Shown here: positions 38,200-49,967 of the stretch, piece after piece
Numbering within the stretch: the stretch's first letter is position 1
Layout of the letters: each line of letters starts with the position of its first letter
NCBI RefSeq assembly: GCF_030867145.1
Contig: NC_134436.1
Span: 6,572,001-6,636,000, forward strand
Direction: 5' to 3'
DNA: 64,000 nucleotides
Origin: Opisthocomus hoazin
Lineage: Eukaryota; Chordata; Aves; Opisthocomiformes; Opisthocomidae
Notes under the pieces: generated by a model
The model's input: only the letters and a program-made list of their open reading frames with translations
Told to the model about the DNA's origin: nothing
Databases searched by the model: none
Program-made: the position numbers and the translations under genes

Positions 38200-38735
38200 T
38201 ATCGTAGAATGGTTTGAGTTGGAAGGGACCTTATAGGTCATCTCATTCCAACCCCTCTGACATAGGCAGGGACACCTTCCACTAGACCAGGGTGCTCAAA
38301 GCCCCATCCAGCCTGGCCTTGAACACTGCCAGGGAGGGGGCAGCCACAGCTTCTCTGGGCAACCTGGGCCAGCTCCAGGTCAGTCCTGTGCTGAGGGCTC
38401 CAGAGCTGGATGCAGGACTCCCGGGGGGTCTCAGCAGAGTGGGGCAGAGGGGCAGAATCCCCTCCCTCGCCCTGTGCCCACGCTGCTGGGGATGCAGCCC
38501 AGGGTACTGTTGGCCTTCTCAGCTGTAAGTGCACATTGCAGGGTCATGCTGAGCTTCTCGCTAACCTGCACCCCCAAGTCCTTCTTGGCAGGTCTGCTCT
38601 CAATCCATGCTCTGCTCAGCCTGTATTTGTGCTTGAGATTACCCTGACCCAGGTGCAGGACCCTGCACTTGGCCTTGTTGAACTTCATGAAGTTCACACA
38701 GGCCCAGCTCAAGCATGTCAATGTCCCTCTAGGGT
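38200..38735 (-). mobile_element. CR1 LINE, 5'-truncated, with internal deletion
   Basis: On the minus strand the element runs from the CR1 ORF2 C-terminal region to the CR1 3' end. The 3' end is seen on the plus strand as gtagaatggtttgagttggaagggacc. The typical 3' part (38204-38371) is followed abruptly by sequence that normally lies several hundred bases further 5' (from about 38372), so an internal segment appears to be missing. The boundary at 38735 is approximate. Confidence 0.9.
38431..38721 (-). pseudogene. Remnant of CR1 ORF2 C-terminal region
   Basis: The minus-strand frame reads words typical of the CR1 reverse-transcriptase protein downstream of the RT core: [48 protein letters not shown]. 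It lacks the RT and endonuclease domains and runs into the deletion junction, so it is a dead LINE fragment, not a host gene. Confidence 0.85.
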
Positions 38736-41061
38736 ACTGAGAATTAGGACCCTGGTCAGCCGGGCACTAATCCAGAGGCTACCCCAGGCTGTGTCGAACT
38801 GCCTTTGCCCAAACACCAACCACATTCATGAACATCCAGCCACTCGGCTCCTGTGACTGCAGCCAGGCCGAGCAGCGCCTCATTCTCTCTGTCTCCATTA
38901 CAAGCGCCTGCAAAAGGCTCTACGATTATCCAGGTGCTGCCTCATGAATAAACAGGACCCGTGCAATCACTGAGAGCAAGCAGCAAGTACAAACCAGAGA
39001 GAGGAAAAGGACTGTCTTCCCCCAGGGATTTTGAATCTCCAGATGGCACTGTAACATCATCCCAAAAAGCAGACGGTTCGGTACAATAACAAATATGGTA
39101 ACAGCTGAATCAGTTTGCCTCCTGTGCATAATTACTCATCCCATTGAAACCATGATTTACAGGCTACAAATGCTAAAGCTGCCCTTTCATTCCAATTTAA
39201 ACCTCAGATATTAAAGTTTCATACATATTGTGTGCATGGCAGCTGGAGGAAGCCAGATTGCTTTGTCCTAACAACCTTATACAAAACAAGATCTTGCCAG
39301 CACTACCAATTAATACCAAGACCTTCAGTGAGGTCTTAGGAAAGGGTTTAGGTCACAAGTTAAATGCACTTGTCTATTATTCTTGCCTTGGGAGGTTATG
39401 CCTCTATACTGCAAAGTGATAGCAAAATTGGGAGGGACAAGGGGCAAATGTCAGATCTGCTGAGAGAGTTGCGAGACTGCGTCTGTTTTCCATTGTAGCT
39501 GCTGGCACAGCCAGCTCCTCCTCTCAGCATGGAGCGGTGCTCTCCCACGCACGATTCCCACCAAACACAACAATATAGAAGGTATTTCAGAGATCTTAGC
39601 AATGGACAGTGGTGAAGAACTCTCCAGTCATGTTATATTATATTGTACGTTAACCTGTTGCGCTCTCTTAAAACCCATTATGATCTCTTGCTGACTGCCC
39701 AAAGTGCAGAGAGGTTTCAGACTATCAGTCTTCAGTGGTTAGAAAACTTCACACGTGAAATGACCTCCTATGTGCAGCAAAGCCATATAAATACAACACG
39801 TGCACCAGACAGAAAAATACAGAAAGCAGAGCTGTGCCTTGGCCTGCTCAGGTGAGTGGTGAAATAAAGGATGAAACCACCAGACTCCTTGGAGAAGTGA
39901 AGTACACACTGGAGATGTGATTCAATCAAATTTCAAGAATCTGTCAAAGAGAAAGGCTCTTCTCAATGTGCAGCAGGTTTCCCTCAATACTGCCTCTATT
40001 TAAGGTACCTCAGCTTTCATTTGGCATGTTTTTACCCAATAGACTTGACTTTCTCTTTCCAAGAAATTTCAGCATTTCGCTGTGACAGTAGCAGAAATGC
40101 TGGAGCTGTCCTGCAAGACAACTTAAAAATTACATGGAGTTTATTGAACTAGCTCAATACTGATCTATTAATCATCATAAAAGCATCAGCTGGCGTGAAC
40201 CACCTGGGTGACTAAATCCAGACCCTCAGGCAACTATGTAATGAGTATTCATTCTTAAAGGTCCATAAAACATCTGCTCCATGTAACCTCCAAATTCACT
40301 ATCTGTTTCTATTTATTACAATGAGTCCCTAAGAGGCAGCAGCAGGTGACCTCGAAGCTGAGGCTCACAGAGCCGCAGACTCCCTGCTGCCAGGGAGAAT
40401 ATGGCTGGAATGGGGGCTCCTGAAGACAAGCACGGTGCTGTTCTGTGCATGCAGTCATGCCAACTGGCATGTTTCCTGCCTTCACCTAAATCTGTAGCCT
40501 CTCTCGTCTCCTCAGTCTTGATGCCCATTTACTTCTGATTTCTTTTTGGCTCCTGCCACTCCAGCCTTATTCCCTACTTATGCAAGACCTTATAGTCTTG
40601 ATGTGCTCCACTAACATCGTACTACAAGAGAAAGATTGCTCCAAGAAGAGAAAGGATAAAAAAAAAAAAGTCTTAGGCAGCTAATCACCCGCAAACAGTA
40701 CTGCTCATATTTGAACACGAGGAACTGACAGCAAGAATTAAATAAGTAACCACAAAAACATTTTCAGGTTATCTTGAAGTACATGCACAGCTGAGGAAAT
40801 TGCAGTGTGCTTACTGACATTTGGAGAACAAATTTAACGCGAATATTATGTGCTGACTGTTCATCCAAACCCAGTTTTAGACAGATTATAGTATCATAAA
40901 TATTAGATGGAGAGGCAGATTGTGCTCATTTTGCTGTGGTAGGGGAGATCCAGCTCAAAACTCCTAATGTTTAGCAGGGGAATGATACAAAATGCAGCTG
41001 AGCAGTTGAGGCTGGTGGGGACATACATACTAGACTTGGTTCACTGCAGTATTGTTCTTAC

Positions 41062-41186
41062 ATTTTTAAATCCTCTGTAAAGCACTTGAAGTTCTCTTTT
41101 AGTGAAATTGGTTTGTGCTTCAAGCTGTTCCAGTCCTTCGGGTCTATGGCACACCGTAGTCATTTCTAATTCATCTTCAATTTTAT
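41062..41186 (-). CDS. KCNIP1: KCNIP1 exon 2 (first shared coding exon)
   Basis: The 125-base exon is preceded by a tttcag acceptor and followed by a gtaag donor. Its first two bases (AT) complete an Asp codon whose G must come from the preceding exon, so it is entered in phase 1. It then encodes 41 residues from [10 protein letters not shown] through [14 protein letters not shown] to [10 protein letters not shown]. This is the start of the conserved KChIP core: an acidic stretch, then the helix preceding the degenerate first EF-hand. In mammals this exon is joined to alternative N-terminal exons. The residue after ELEMT is T here where I recall M in mammalian KChIP1. The ending LYRGFKN continues directly into ECPSG in the next exon. 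Confidence 0.97.
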
Positions 41187-44100
41187 CTGAAAGAGAAGAC
41201 AGGAAAATATTTATTTTGGTTGTTACCTTTACTCTATCAACATGATGGATAGGACAGATTAGATTTCAAGAGCAATGGAGAAAAAAGAAACCATCAACAG
41301 AACTGATCTGTATAACTGTTTTCAACCTCTTGAAAGCAAAATAAAAGCCATATGAGTAAAGCCATAGCTCATACTTCTTACTGGGCTGCCACTGAGCTCC
41401 CCATTCACAAACCCGAAACTGGCAGCAAGAACGAAGGCAGACAGCAGATACATTGCTCCAAAAGGTAACACCAAGTCTTTCTTATCTAAATATTGAAACA
41501 GCATGGAGGAATAGGCCTTCCCAAGTACTAGCCTTAAAGAAAGCTGTGCAGACATGCTTAAGCGTATTAGACAACAACATTATACTGAGGGCAAACAGTG
41601 AGGGACACTCTTCTGTGTGCTAACCAAAAACCTTGCTACGGAGACACTAAAGTTCATTTTAATGCTAGGATAAATTCAAATGACGTCCACCGTTACTGAA
41701 TCTGGAATGAATCCAGTCTGCGTTCACATGGACTTTTTGGGAAAAGACAAGCAATGAAAAATACTTTTGTGCATTTTATTCAAGAGATCCCTCTCCCACA
41801 AAGAAGAAAAATACTTGAGACATATCACATCCTGCATTACTGTAATCTCACCTCTTTTTTGATGCATGTTTTTACCTGTCAAGTCCATTTTCCCCAGCAG
41901 TGTAGGTAAAGCTCAAATATATACAGATGCTTAGTGTACGTCAATTTGAGATTCTTTAAACTTCAAGGACCAGAAGGAGGTTTCAGCTGAGATGAAAATC
42001 CCATCTACATCCAAAAGTTGCTTGGCGTAAAAGCTAACATTCCCCTTGTTATCAAAACCACACAACTTTTTCCACGTAAAAATGTTTTAGATTATTTGGC
42101 TTACATATAACATAGTAATTCCTGCCAGAAGACAAGGATTTTGCAAGAAATGTGCAAGAAAGTGGAGTCACTCTGAACAAAGACATGAATTCAGATCAGA
42201 TGGGCTCAATGAAAGAACAGACCAGAATAAAGCTATGTTTTCATAAGTTCATTAATTCTCTACACATACATGAAGGTTATTAAGGGAGGACACATATAAG
42301 TGAGCGATAATGGTTGATAAATATTGGTTCATTGTTTCAATATTAAGAAATTAGTTTCAAATATCACTGAGTTCAGGATAAGCCGTCCTCCTAATCCTCT
42401 TTCAGCCAGCATTTGTGGGGCTTGAGCAATGAAAATGCACACCAGCTCAAGGTCCCTGGCATAGCAAGGGAACAAAGGTAAGAGACTTCAACAGCATGGC
42501 TCAGCAGGAGAGTATCACAGCCATTTCTGACGCAGAAACGACGACTGAACACTGACAAGTGGCCAGAAGAGGCCTGAAGGAAACACCTTCTCCTCACAAA
42601 GGGAACATGAAGACTCTGGATACAGCTCCTGTTAGAAGAAAGGAGTTGAAAAAGGAGGTCTTCTACAAGAAGAATAGATACTGTGAAACAAGGGGGAAAA
42701 GCCATTTTCTTTGAAAGAAAACAGGTGTCACAAAATGAACGAATGCAGAAGCAGCTGTAGAGAGAGAAAAACTAAGCGGGAAAGAAATCCTTAAAACGAG
42801 GGGAGGGGAATGAGTGGTTAAAAAAAGGAGAGGAAATGCATTTGGAAGGGAGCCAGGTTAGGGAGGCTAATCACTGACCCATACGTGGCATAGGAAATGC
42901 CCTTCTGCTTACCTTTCGTTAACTGTAAGGTACCTAAACCCCTTCACAAAATGCAGGCAACCCCAGACTCCTTCCTCTGCATTTCCCTGCTGTCCCCAGT
43001 ACAACAGGCAGCTTACACACGGCCTCGACGGTCGTTTTGTTTTTCCACAGGACGCCATGCATCTGGGGCTCTGCAGTATATAAGCAAGTTCGGCTCTGGG
43101 CCTTTCTCTGCTCTGGAACCAGTTAAACACGCCCAGCTCTTCACTGGTATTTCCTATTGATTGAGTCACTCTACAGTCAAGTAGGACCTCGGTCAATGTA
43201 AAATCTAAGTGTAGAATACTGGCCCTCTAGTCTTTATATCCTACAATATAATTCAGCAGAGAGAAAAATCTCTGCAACCTCATGTAAGTGGTGAGGCTAA
43301 TGAGGGAGGCCAGCCTGTTGGATTATTCTTATACTTGGCTTTATTAACGCTCTTTGCAAAAGCATTTTGTTATGACTCATTTTTTTGTGGGTATTTTATT
43401 TACCATACACTTCTTAAGCAACCATTTTTCCAAAGCACTTCTTGAAATTTGTGTTAGTATTCTAAAAAAAACAAGCAACTAAAGAAAAAGGTCTTATGGA
43501 AAACTTGCTCTATAGCTCCATGATAGCTTAAAAAAAAAATCTGCAGAATTACAACTCAAAACTCATAGTTCTTTGGGTTTTACAGATGTCCTTTATATAA
43601 GCAGACCCAAAATTAGGGTCTTGGAATTATTATTTTCAAAATATTCTTGAATAAAATATTACTTGGTGAACATGATAATTTAATAATGATATATTGTCTT
43701 TTGTCAATACAAGCCTCGTCCAGTGAATCATTATTCCAGAAAAATGCAATTCATCTTCTTCAGCTTGTCCTACAAGAATAGGTTTTTCCAACAATCAGTT
43801 CATGAGCTTCGGTCCCACAGGGCAGATATTTCTATATTAAAAATAAGCCAGATTATTGTTGTAGATTTGATTCTATTTCCCACACTGAGAAAAGTGGCTC
43901 TTTATAACAAACTGCAGAAAGGAAATTATGAAAAATTCATCCCTTTCAAAGGGACGCTGCTCTATTTTTTCCTTCTGTTCTCTATTCCAGAGCCAGCATT
44001 AATCTCTGCCTCTGAAGAGCATCTGATGGTTCCCTGTGGGTTAATCCTTTCGTCTGCTTCCTCTTCCTTTCCCAAGGGAAATACTTTGAAACTTAGCAAA

Positions 44101-47100
44101 ACTACTTGTGAAGCTTTAGATCTGGCCAAGGGGGCATTCAGAATGACACCAGACCAACAACATTCCAGTAAACGCTCTCTAAAAATGGTAGAAATTGTTC
44201 CTTCAGTGTAACATGCCCCCGATGCAACACAGCAGTCCTGGGCATTTCTTAAATGACTATCACTTGCCAACCAAGAGCTATTTTCTGTGGTGTTTCATGA
44301 TCATATCTGTTTTAAAAGATAAAACTTATTTTGGGAGTAGCTATTTCATATTAATAAGCCTCAAAGATCAAGTATTCCCTCCTTTGTTTTCAACAGATAT
44401 TTACATTTAAACTTTTCTCAGCTGTCATCCCACGTGCAAAGACTTTCCTCAGCTACACCTCTGCTCATCCCTCCTCCCTTCCTGGCCAAAGTCCGCGGTG
44501 GGAGTAGCACAGACCTCGGAGAAGGGGACCCATAGCCAGAGACCTAAGGACACAAACCGCTCTTCTGTGCAAACCGATCATTTTCAGCTCAACAGTCTCC
44601 ACCTGCCACAAAGATTTTTTGGTCATTATTGGTTTCCTTTCAGTGTTTTCTCTAAAATTGGCTTTTCTAAACATTTTTCTTCCATTCTCTGACACCCTAT
44701 AAATTAACCACAGCAACTTCTGTGGCAAAAAAAGGAGATTCTCACTTCCTCATCTGCCCTTACCTTTTGTCAGGTATATTGTATTTCCTCTTATGCACAT
44801 TTTCATTCTCACACTGGCTCAGTCCCTCCCAGCTCTTCAGGGATGTCACTGTATGAAATATGAGCCCTTGCATTTATAAACGCTGCAATCTTATTAAACT
44901 GAAGCTCGCTTTATGGTGGTGAGCGCAAGCAAAAGCGTATATACATAGATACAAAAATGCAAATTTAAAGTTTTATTAGGAAAGCATGATGTGAAGATAT
45001 TTTATCTAATATCATGTTCTTCCTCAGTTTTGCCTTGTTTACAGCTTGCTGAACACCCCGAGAAATTAAAGTGTGGGAAACAGGCATGCCACTGGTTTAA
45101 AGTTAATTTTCTTCTCCGTCAATTTGCAAGTGCACAAACAGACCTGGGGACTGATAGCAGACACTGCGAGGGATGCACATGGTCACCTCCCCAGCTTAGG
45201 TGACACACAGGACCAGAATTTATTTTATTTCTCCTGCTTGCAGCTACTGATAAATGTTTTTTTTTTTTGAGCCCCAGTACGGTTGAAGTCATCCCTGGAA
45301 TAATCCCTTCCATGCCAGATGGCTGCAGCAAGTTGTGTCCTACACTTCAGATCGCCTGCACTGTTTAACCAGTTTGCTTAGTTGTTTTTCTTGCAATGTA
45401 TTTAAAGTTGGAGGAATAGGAAGCAGCACTTTCTGATTTAGAATTTGTTCATATTTTCATGGCTGCTGTAACAGCAGGGTAAGAAGTCGGTCTGGTGGAA
45501 GAGCCTGTGGCTACCTTACTCAAAAGTAGGTCCAGGTCATAATTACTTAATTTTACATTTTTGTTCAAAACATCATCTCTATTTGCTTAGCCCGTAGGAC
45601 AGGCACATTTTGTGTATCAGACAAAATAAATAATGGCTTCACTTTACAAAGAAAAATAGTCCTGACATACTTGCATGTACATGCATATTTTACGGATTGT
45701 TGCTAATGAAAGATACTGCATTTCATTCCTCTGCTGCTTGCTCAAGAGCAGAGAATGAACGTTCATCAGAGCAGATCAATATTTTAACTGAATGCACTTT
45801 GGAAATTACTTAATGAGGTGTGGTCTATACATCCTTTTATATTTGTTCTAATTTGACCTTTTGTTATCTTTACAATTTGAAGACTTCCACACTTAGACCG
45901 CCTGCTAATGGCCCTGTGTTTCACTGCTGTAAACTCTGCTGAGCAGAATTCGCATTTGTCTTGTACCTCTACGTGCCTACGGACAAAATGGTTCCCTCAT
46001 TGAAGAGAGCAGATTTTCCACCACAGCTTGCTACCGCTCTCCCACACAGAACCAACACAGAACAGAGGGACTTGGCCCTCCCCTTACCCATCCTAAAGAC
46101 AAGAAATCTGTTGAGTATGAAGCAAAATGAACTGCTCCAATATTTCACTTCTCCAGATCTTTCTGTTCCATTAGGCATAGGCACATTTATCTTCCATGTC
46201 ACAGAAAACATTGTTTCATTGTCAATTTATCCTAAAAATACACAGGTAATGTAATGCACATCCAGGACAACTACACGAACTGAGGCACTGCCCAAGACCA
46301 GTTCCTCTCCCTTCAGAGACCCAGCCAGTAACCTGCCAGCACCCGCTGGAGAGCGCAGATGACCGGCCAGCCAGCACGGAAGCCGAGTCCTGAAATCCTC
46401 TGTTGACAGCACATCTATATTCGTTTTAGCAACCTATTTCCATACAAAAATGCCTAATCAATATTCTTCTGATCCAACAATCCTTTTCTCATAAGTGGAA
46501 CACATCAAATCGGTCACAGACAGCACCAAAGTTGTATTTGTGTACTATAAAATAGGAAACAATTGTGTATTATTTACCAGCTGCTTTCTCGGCTCTGGTT
46601 TTGAACAGCCATTGGGCCCAAATTTATTAACCTGCCGGTCCTTCCTCTCGCTGGCACCTGCCTCTACACAAGCAACATCTTGCACAAAAGCACAGGGTTG
46701 GTTTTGCGGGGCCAGATTCACTTGTGAAACACAAGAAACATCAAACACCTTTCCCACAGTGGCCAGCTAAATAACTGCAGCGTCGCCAGCCCTCCAACCT
46801 CCGAGCCTGGCAAACGAGCAATAGCAATGTCTCATTACATTGTTAGGGCCGGCCAAGGACAACCCAAGGCCTAAAACACAGTTTAAAGGGAGGGTTTAAA
46901 TGATGATTTAATAAAAATGCAAATGACACTGTCCCCTCTTTCCGAAGGCTGCAAGGTGAAATGGTGTACCGCCACGCTCCATGGCTAACAGGAGGATTTT
47001 AAAAATATGTTGCTTATAATAAATTCACTTTTTGCTAAAGAAAAAAAATCAAGGTGTAAAATACAGCTAATGTGCCCAGTGTTAATTGTAAAACTGACAA

Positions 47101-48829
47101 GTATTAGATGAAATGGGTAATTTTACAAATACAGCAGAAGGGGATTAAATTATGTGCAAGAATTATTAGACTGCATCTTATTTTTATTAAAAAAACATTA
47201 GCTATATTTTAGGAGCAAGGACCTGAAGAAAAAATTAACTCTAGTTTATCCACGACATCTTTGAAATTAATCTCCAGACAAAACACTTGCTTGGCCAGAC
47301 CTTGCAGGAAATAGATCTTGCCCGTGGGAAACCAATTGCAAATATTTGAAAATTTCATGAAGAGAAATAACCAAAGGCCTGAGCCCATAAATGCTCATTA
47401 CGGCAGGAAGTTATGGGCACGTGAGTCGGGCGAGGGCTGTGTTGCTGATGCAGAGCCTGCGCATCGGCTTCAGCGCCATCCCCCGTGGCGTCAGCGGGAG
47501 CTGTAGAAATACCGCTGTTGTGAAGTCCTTCGAGGCCTGGGGTTCCAGATCCCCGGGGCAAGGGCAGCTACCACGTACAGCTCCGCTCTGGAACGGTCAA
47601 AATACGGCTGTGCAGTTCCACACGTTTCCACCAAGACAACATCTGAAGTGGTAGCCTTTAAGCGACCCCACCTGGCAAACACCTACAAATCAACAAGCGT
47701 AGCACGGCAGATAACGAGGATACGGGTGGGCTTGTTCCCGCTGACATTCCCAGAATGACCGCTCAGCTACAGCTTCAACACGTCTATCTGCACATCCGTG
47801 AATCCTAAAAAAAGGTTAAGTCAGATCTACTCATGGCAAACATCAATTAAAAAAAGGCACTAAAGATAGCTACTGATGCATCAAATCTTAAACACATTGA
47901 ATTGAAACTGATCAGTCCTTTGTTAATAAGTTATTATTATTAATATTGTTGCATGGCTAGAGGGATCAATTTCCAAATCAATGGGACTCTCCAGCCAATA
48001 AAACGAAAAGGAACTGATGTCTCCTTATGCATTCTCTTTTCCTGAAATAATTTTTTGACTCCTTCAGATCCATTTTCACCACTAAATCAACAACATCAAA
48101 CCCATTACACAAACTGTCAAGCTTAGCAAGCTGCTTCTGCCTGCATGTGTGAACCTGCAACACCACCAGCTGCACAGAAAAGCTACACGGAAACCCAACA
48201 ATGTGTAAAATTCTGAGATTTATTAAGAAGAGAATTTTAAGATTTCTTGGCTAATCCTTGCAATGATCTATACAAAATGTCATGTATAAATACTTTGGTC
48301 TGCCTCTATATTTTAGAGTTGTACATAGGGAAGTTAGAACAAGGTTATACTCTGGAAAACAAAGTGCAACAGTAGTCAGAGGCCATGGGTACCTCCAAAA
48401 AGTCTTTCTGGGACACAAGTAAGACCAGGTACAATGATCTGGACATGAACTACTCAATGTCAAATTTGACTTCAAATGTTTCTACAGACACTATATAAAC
48501 TATATGCATCGTTAGAAATAGCTTTGTTGTGGCGATCCCCAGGGTAGCAGACAGAAGGGCTTCCTTCCAGTGCACTGGACTTTATCTGGGACAGCATTTT
48601 CTTTTCAATTTTCATTGCACATTCCCACCTATCTGTAGCAACATTTATAAGGGAAGCAACTTGTCAAAACATGTAGAAAACCACTGAAACCTTGCTGGCT
48701 GCTCTGCTGCTTTCCCGTGGGGATGCTGCCGAAAATACGCTTTTGGAACAAATGCTTTCCTCCAAGCAGCTGCTCAAAGGCGAATTTACAAAAACCCCTA
48801 ACCTTCCTGATCAGACAATTACTTCCGTC

Positions 48830-49280
48830 TGACCAAACTGGAGCGAGTCCAGAACAGGGCCACGAAGATGATCCGAGGGCTGAAGCACCTCTCGTATGAA
48901 GACAGGCTGAGAGATCTGGGGCTGTTCAGCTTGGAGAAGAGAAGGCTCCAGGGAGACCTTAGGGCAGCCTTCCAGAACCCAGAAGAAAGCTGGAGAGGGA
49001 CTTTTGAAAAGGGCATGGAGTGACAGGACAAGGGGTAACGGCTTCAAACTGAAAGAGGGTAGATTTAGACCAGATATAACAAAGAAATTCTTCACCATAA
49101 GGGTGGTGAGACACTGGCCCAGGTTGCCCAGAGAAGCTGCAGCTGCCCCTCCCTGGAAGTGTTCAAGGCCAGGTTGGACGGGGCAGCCTGGGCTGGTGGA
49201 AGGGGTCCCTGCCCATGGCGGGGGGCGTTGGAACAAGATGATCTGTAAGATCCCTTCCAACCCAAACCATCCTACAATAC
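48830..49280 (+). mobile_element. CR1 LINE, 5'-truncated, plus strand
   Basis: This is a continuous CR1 3' segment. It begins near ggagcgagtccagaacaggg, then passes through acgaagatgatccgagggct, ggcttcaaactgaaagaggg and tggaagtgttcaaggccagg to gatcccttccaacccaaacc. The final octamer repeat is decayed. It inserted on the strand opposite to KCNIP1 transcription. The 5' boundary is approximate. Confidence 0.9.
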
Positions 49281-49925
49281 TTGGAAAATTCCCACTAATA
49301 CCATCTCAAAACCTTACATGAAGAGTACTCGAACTGCCAAGTACCTGACTTTGCGCATCACATGATGGAGCACTGCATGCAGAACTTTGCGGCTGAGTGA
49401 AAGCTGGGACTGCCTTCATCAGAAGGGACTCGGCTGCTCCCCAGGCTGCAGCCTTACCCAGGAACTGGGCAATTTTCAAGCACATTTAATTTTGTTTTCT
49501 GCCAGCGTGGAAAGTGAGAATAAACTCAGCTGGGGGAACGCATTTTCTAGCTTAAGAAAACTTTTGCTACAAAAATTATATGACCAATAGAGTCAAACTG
49601 GTTTAAATTTTACCTCTCTGATACACGTAAAACCACCGGGCAGGGTCTAGGAAAAAGTAAGAAAAAAATTTAACAAGAAGAAAGTGACAACCATACACAG
49701 CTTCGTCTTTTGTAAATTTTAAGGTGATATTGGATGTGTTCTGCAGGTGCTATAGGGTCCCTTTTCCCAGTGACTCTAGGATTGTTTCCAGGAGTATTTT
49801 ACATTTTTACGTTTTTCTGAATTGCCTCTTTCCCTTACCCCAAGGGGCAGGAAAGGAAGTCAGAGCGTGCTAAGCTTGTGTCCCCTGCATTACCATGAAA
49901 CTCAGGGCAGCAGGTGAAGGGAAGT

Positions 49926-49967
49926 ATGCATGCAGTCATGCACCCATGCAAGCATCCATGCATACAT
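49926..49967. repeat. CATGCA-rich imperfect repeat
   Basis: Repeated ATGCA/CATGCA words with interruptions, alternating purine-pyrimidine and partly palindromic, in the 5' intron of KCNIP1. Confidence 0.8.

Larger units (their letters stand above)
31850..41061 (-). other. KCNIP1 intron 2
   Basis: This 9.2 kb intron lies between the first shared exon and the EF1 exon. It carries a short CR1 3' end at 32187-32265 and a longer, internally deleted CR1 at 38200-38735, both on the minus strand (sense to KCNIP1). A T-run lies at about 32957-32970. The rest looks unique, with no exon recognised. Confidence 0.9.

Noticed and set aside
22569-41186. Assignment to KCNIP4 or KCNIP2
   Set aside because: Paralogue-specific positions ([35 protein letters not shown]) are KChIP1-like throughout; only isolated residues (EDAP, FENV) resemble KChIP4.
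42898-42925. Second donor-like site (GAAAG|GTAAGC, minus strand) with the right phase for exon 2
   Set aside because: The frame reading into it closes at a stop about ten codons upstream with no ATG between, so it cannot be a coding first exon.
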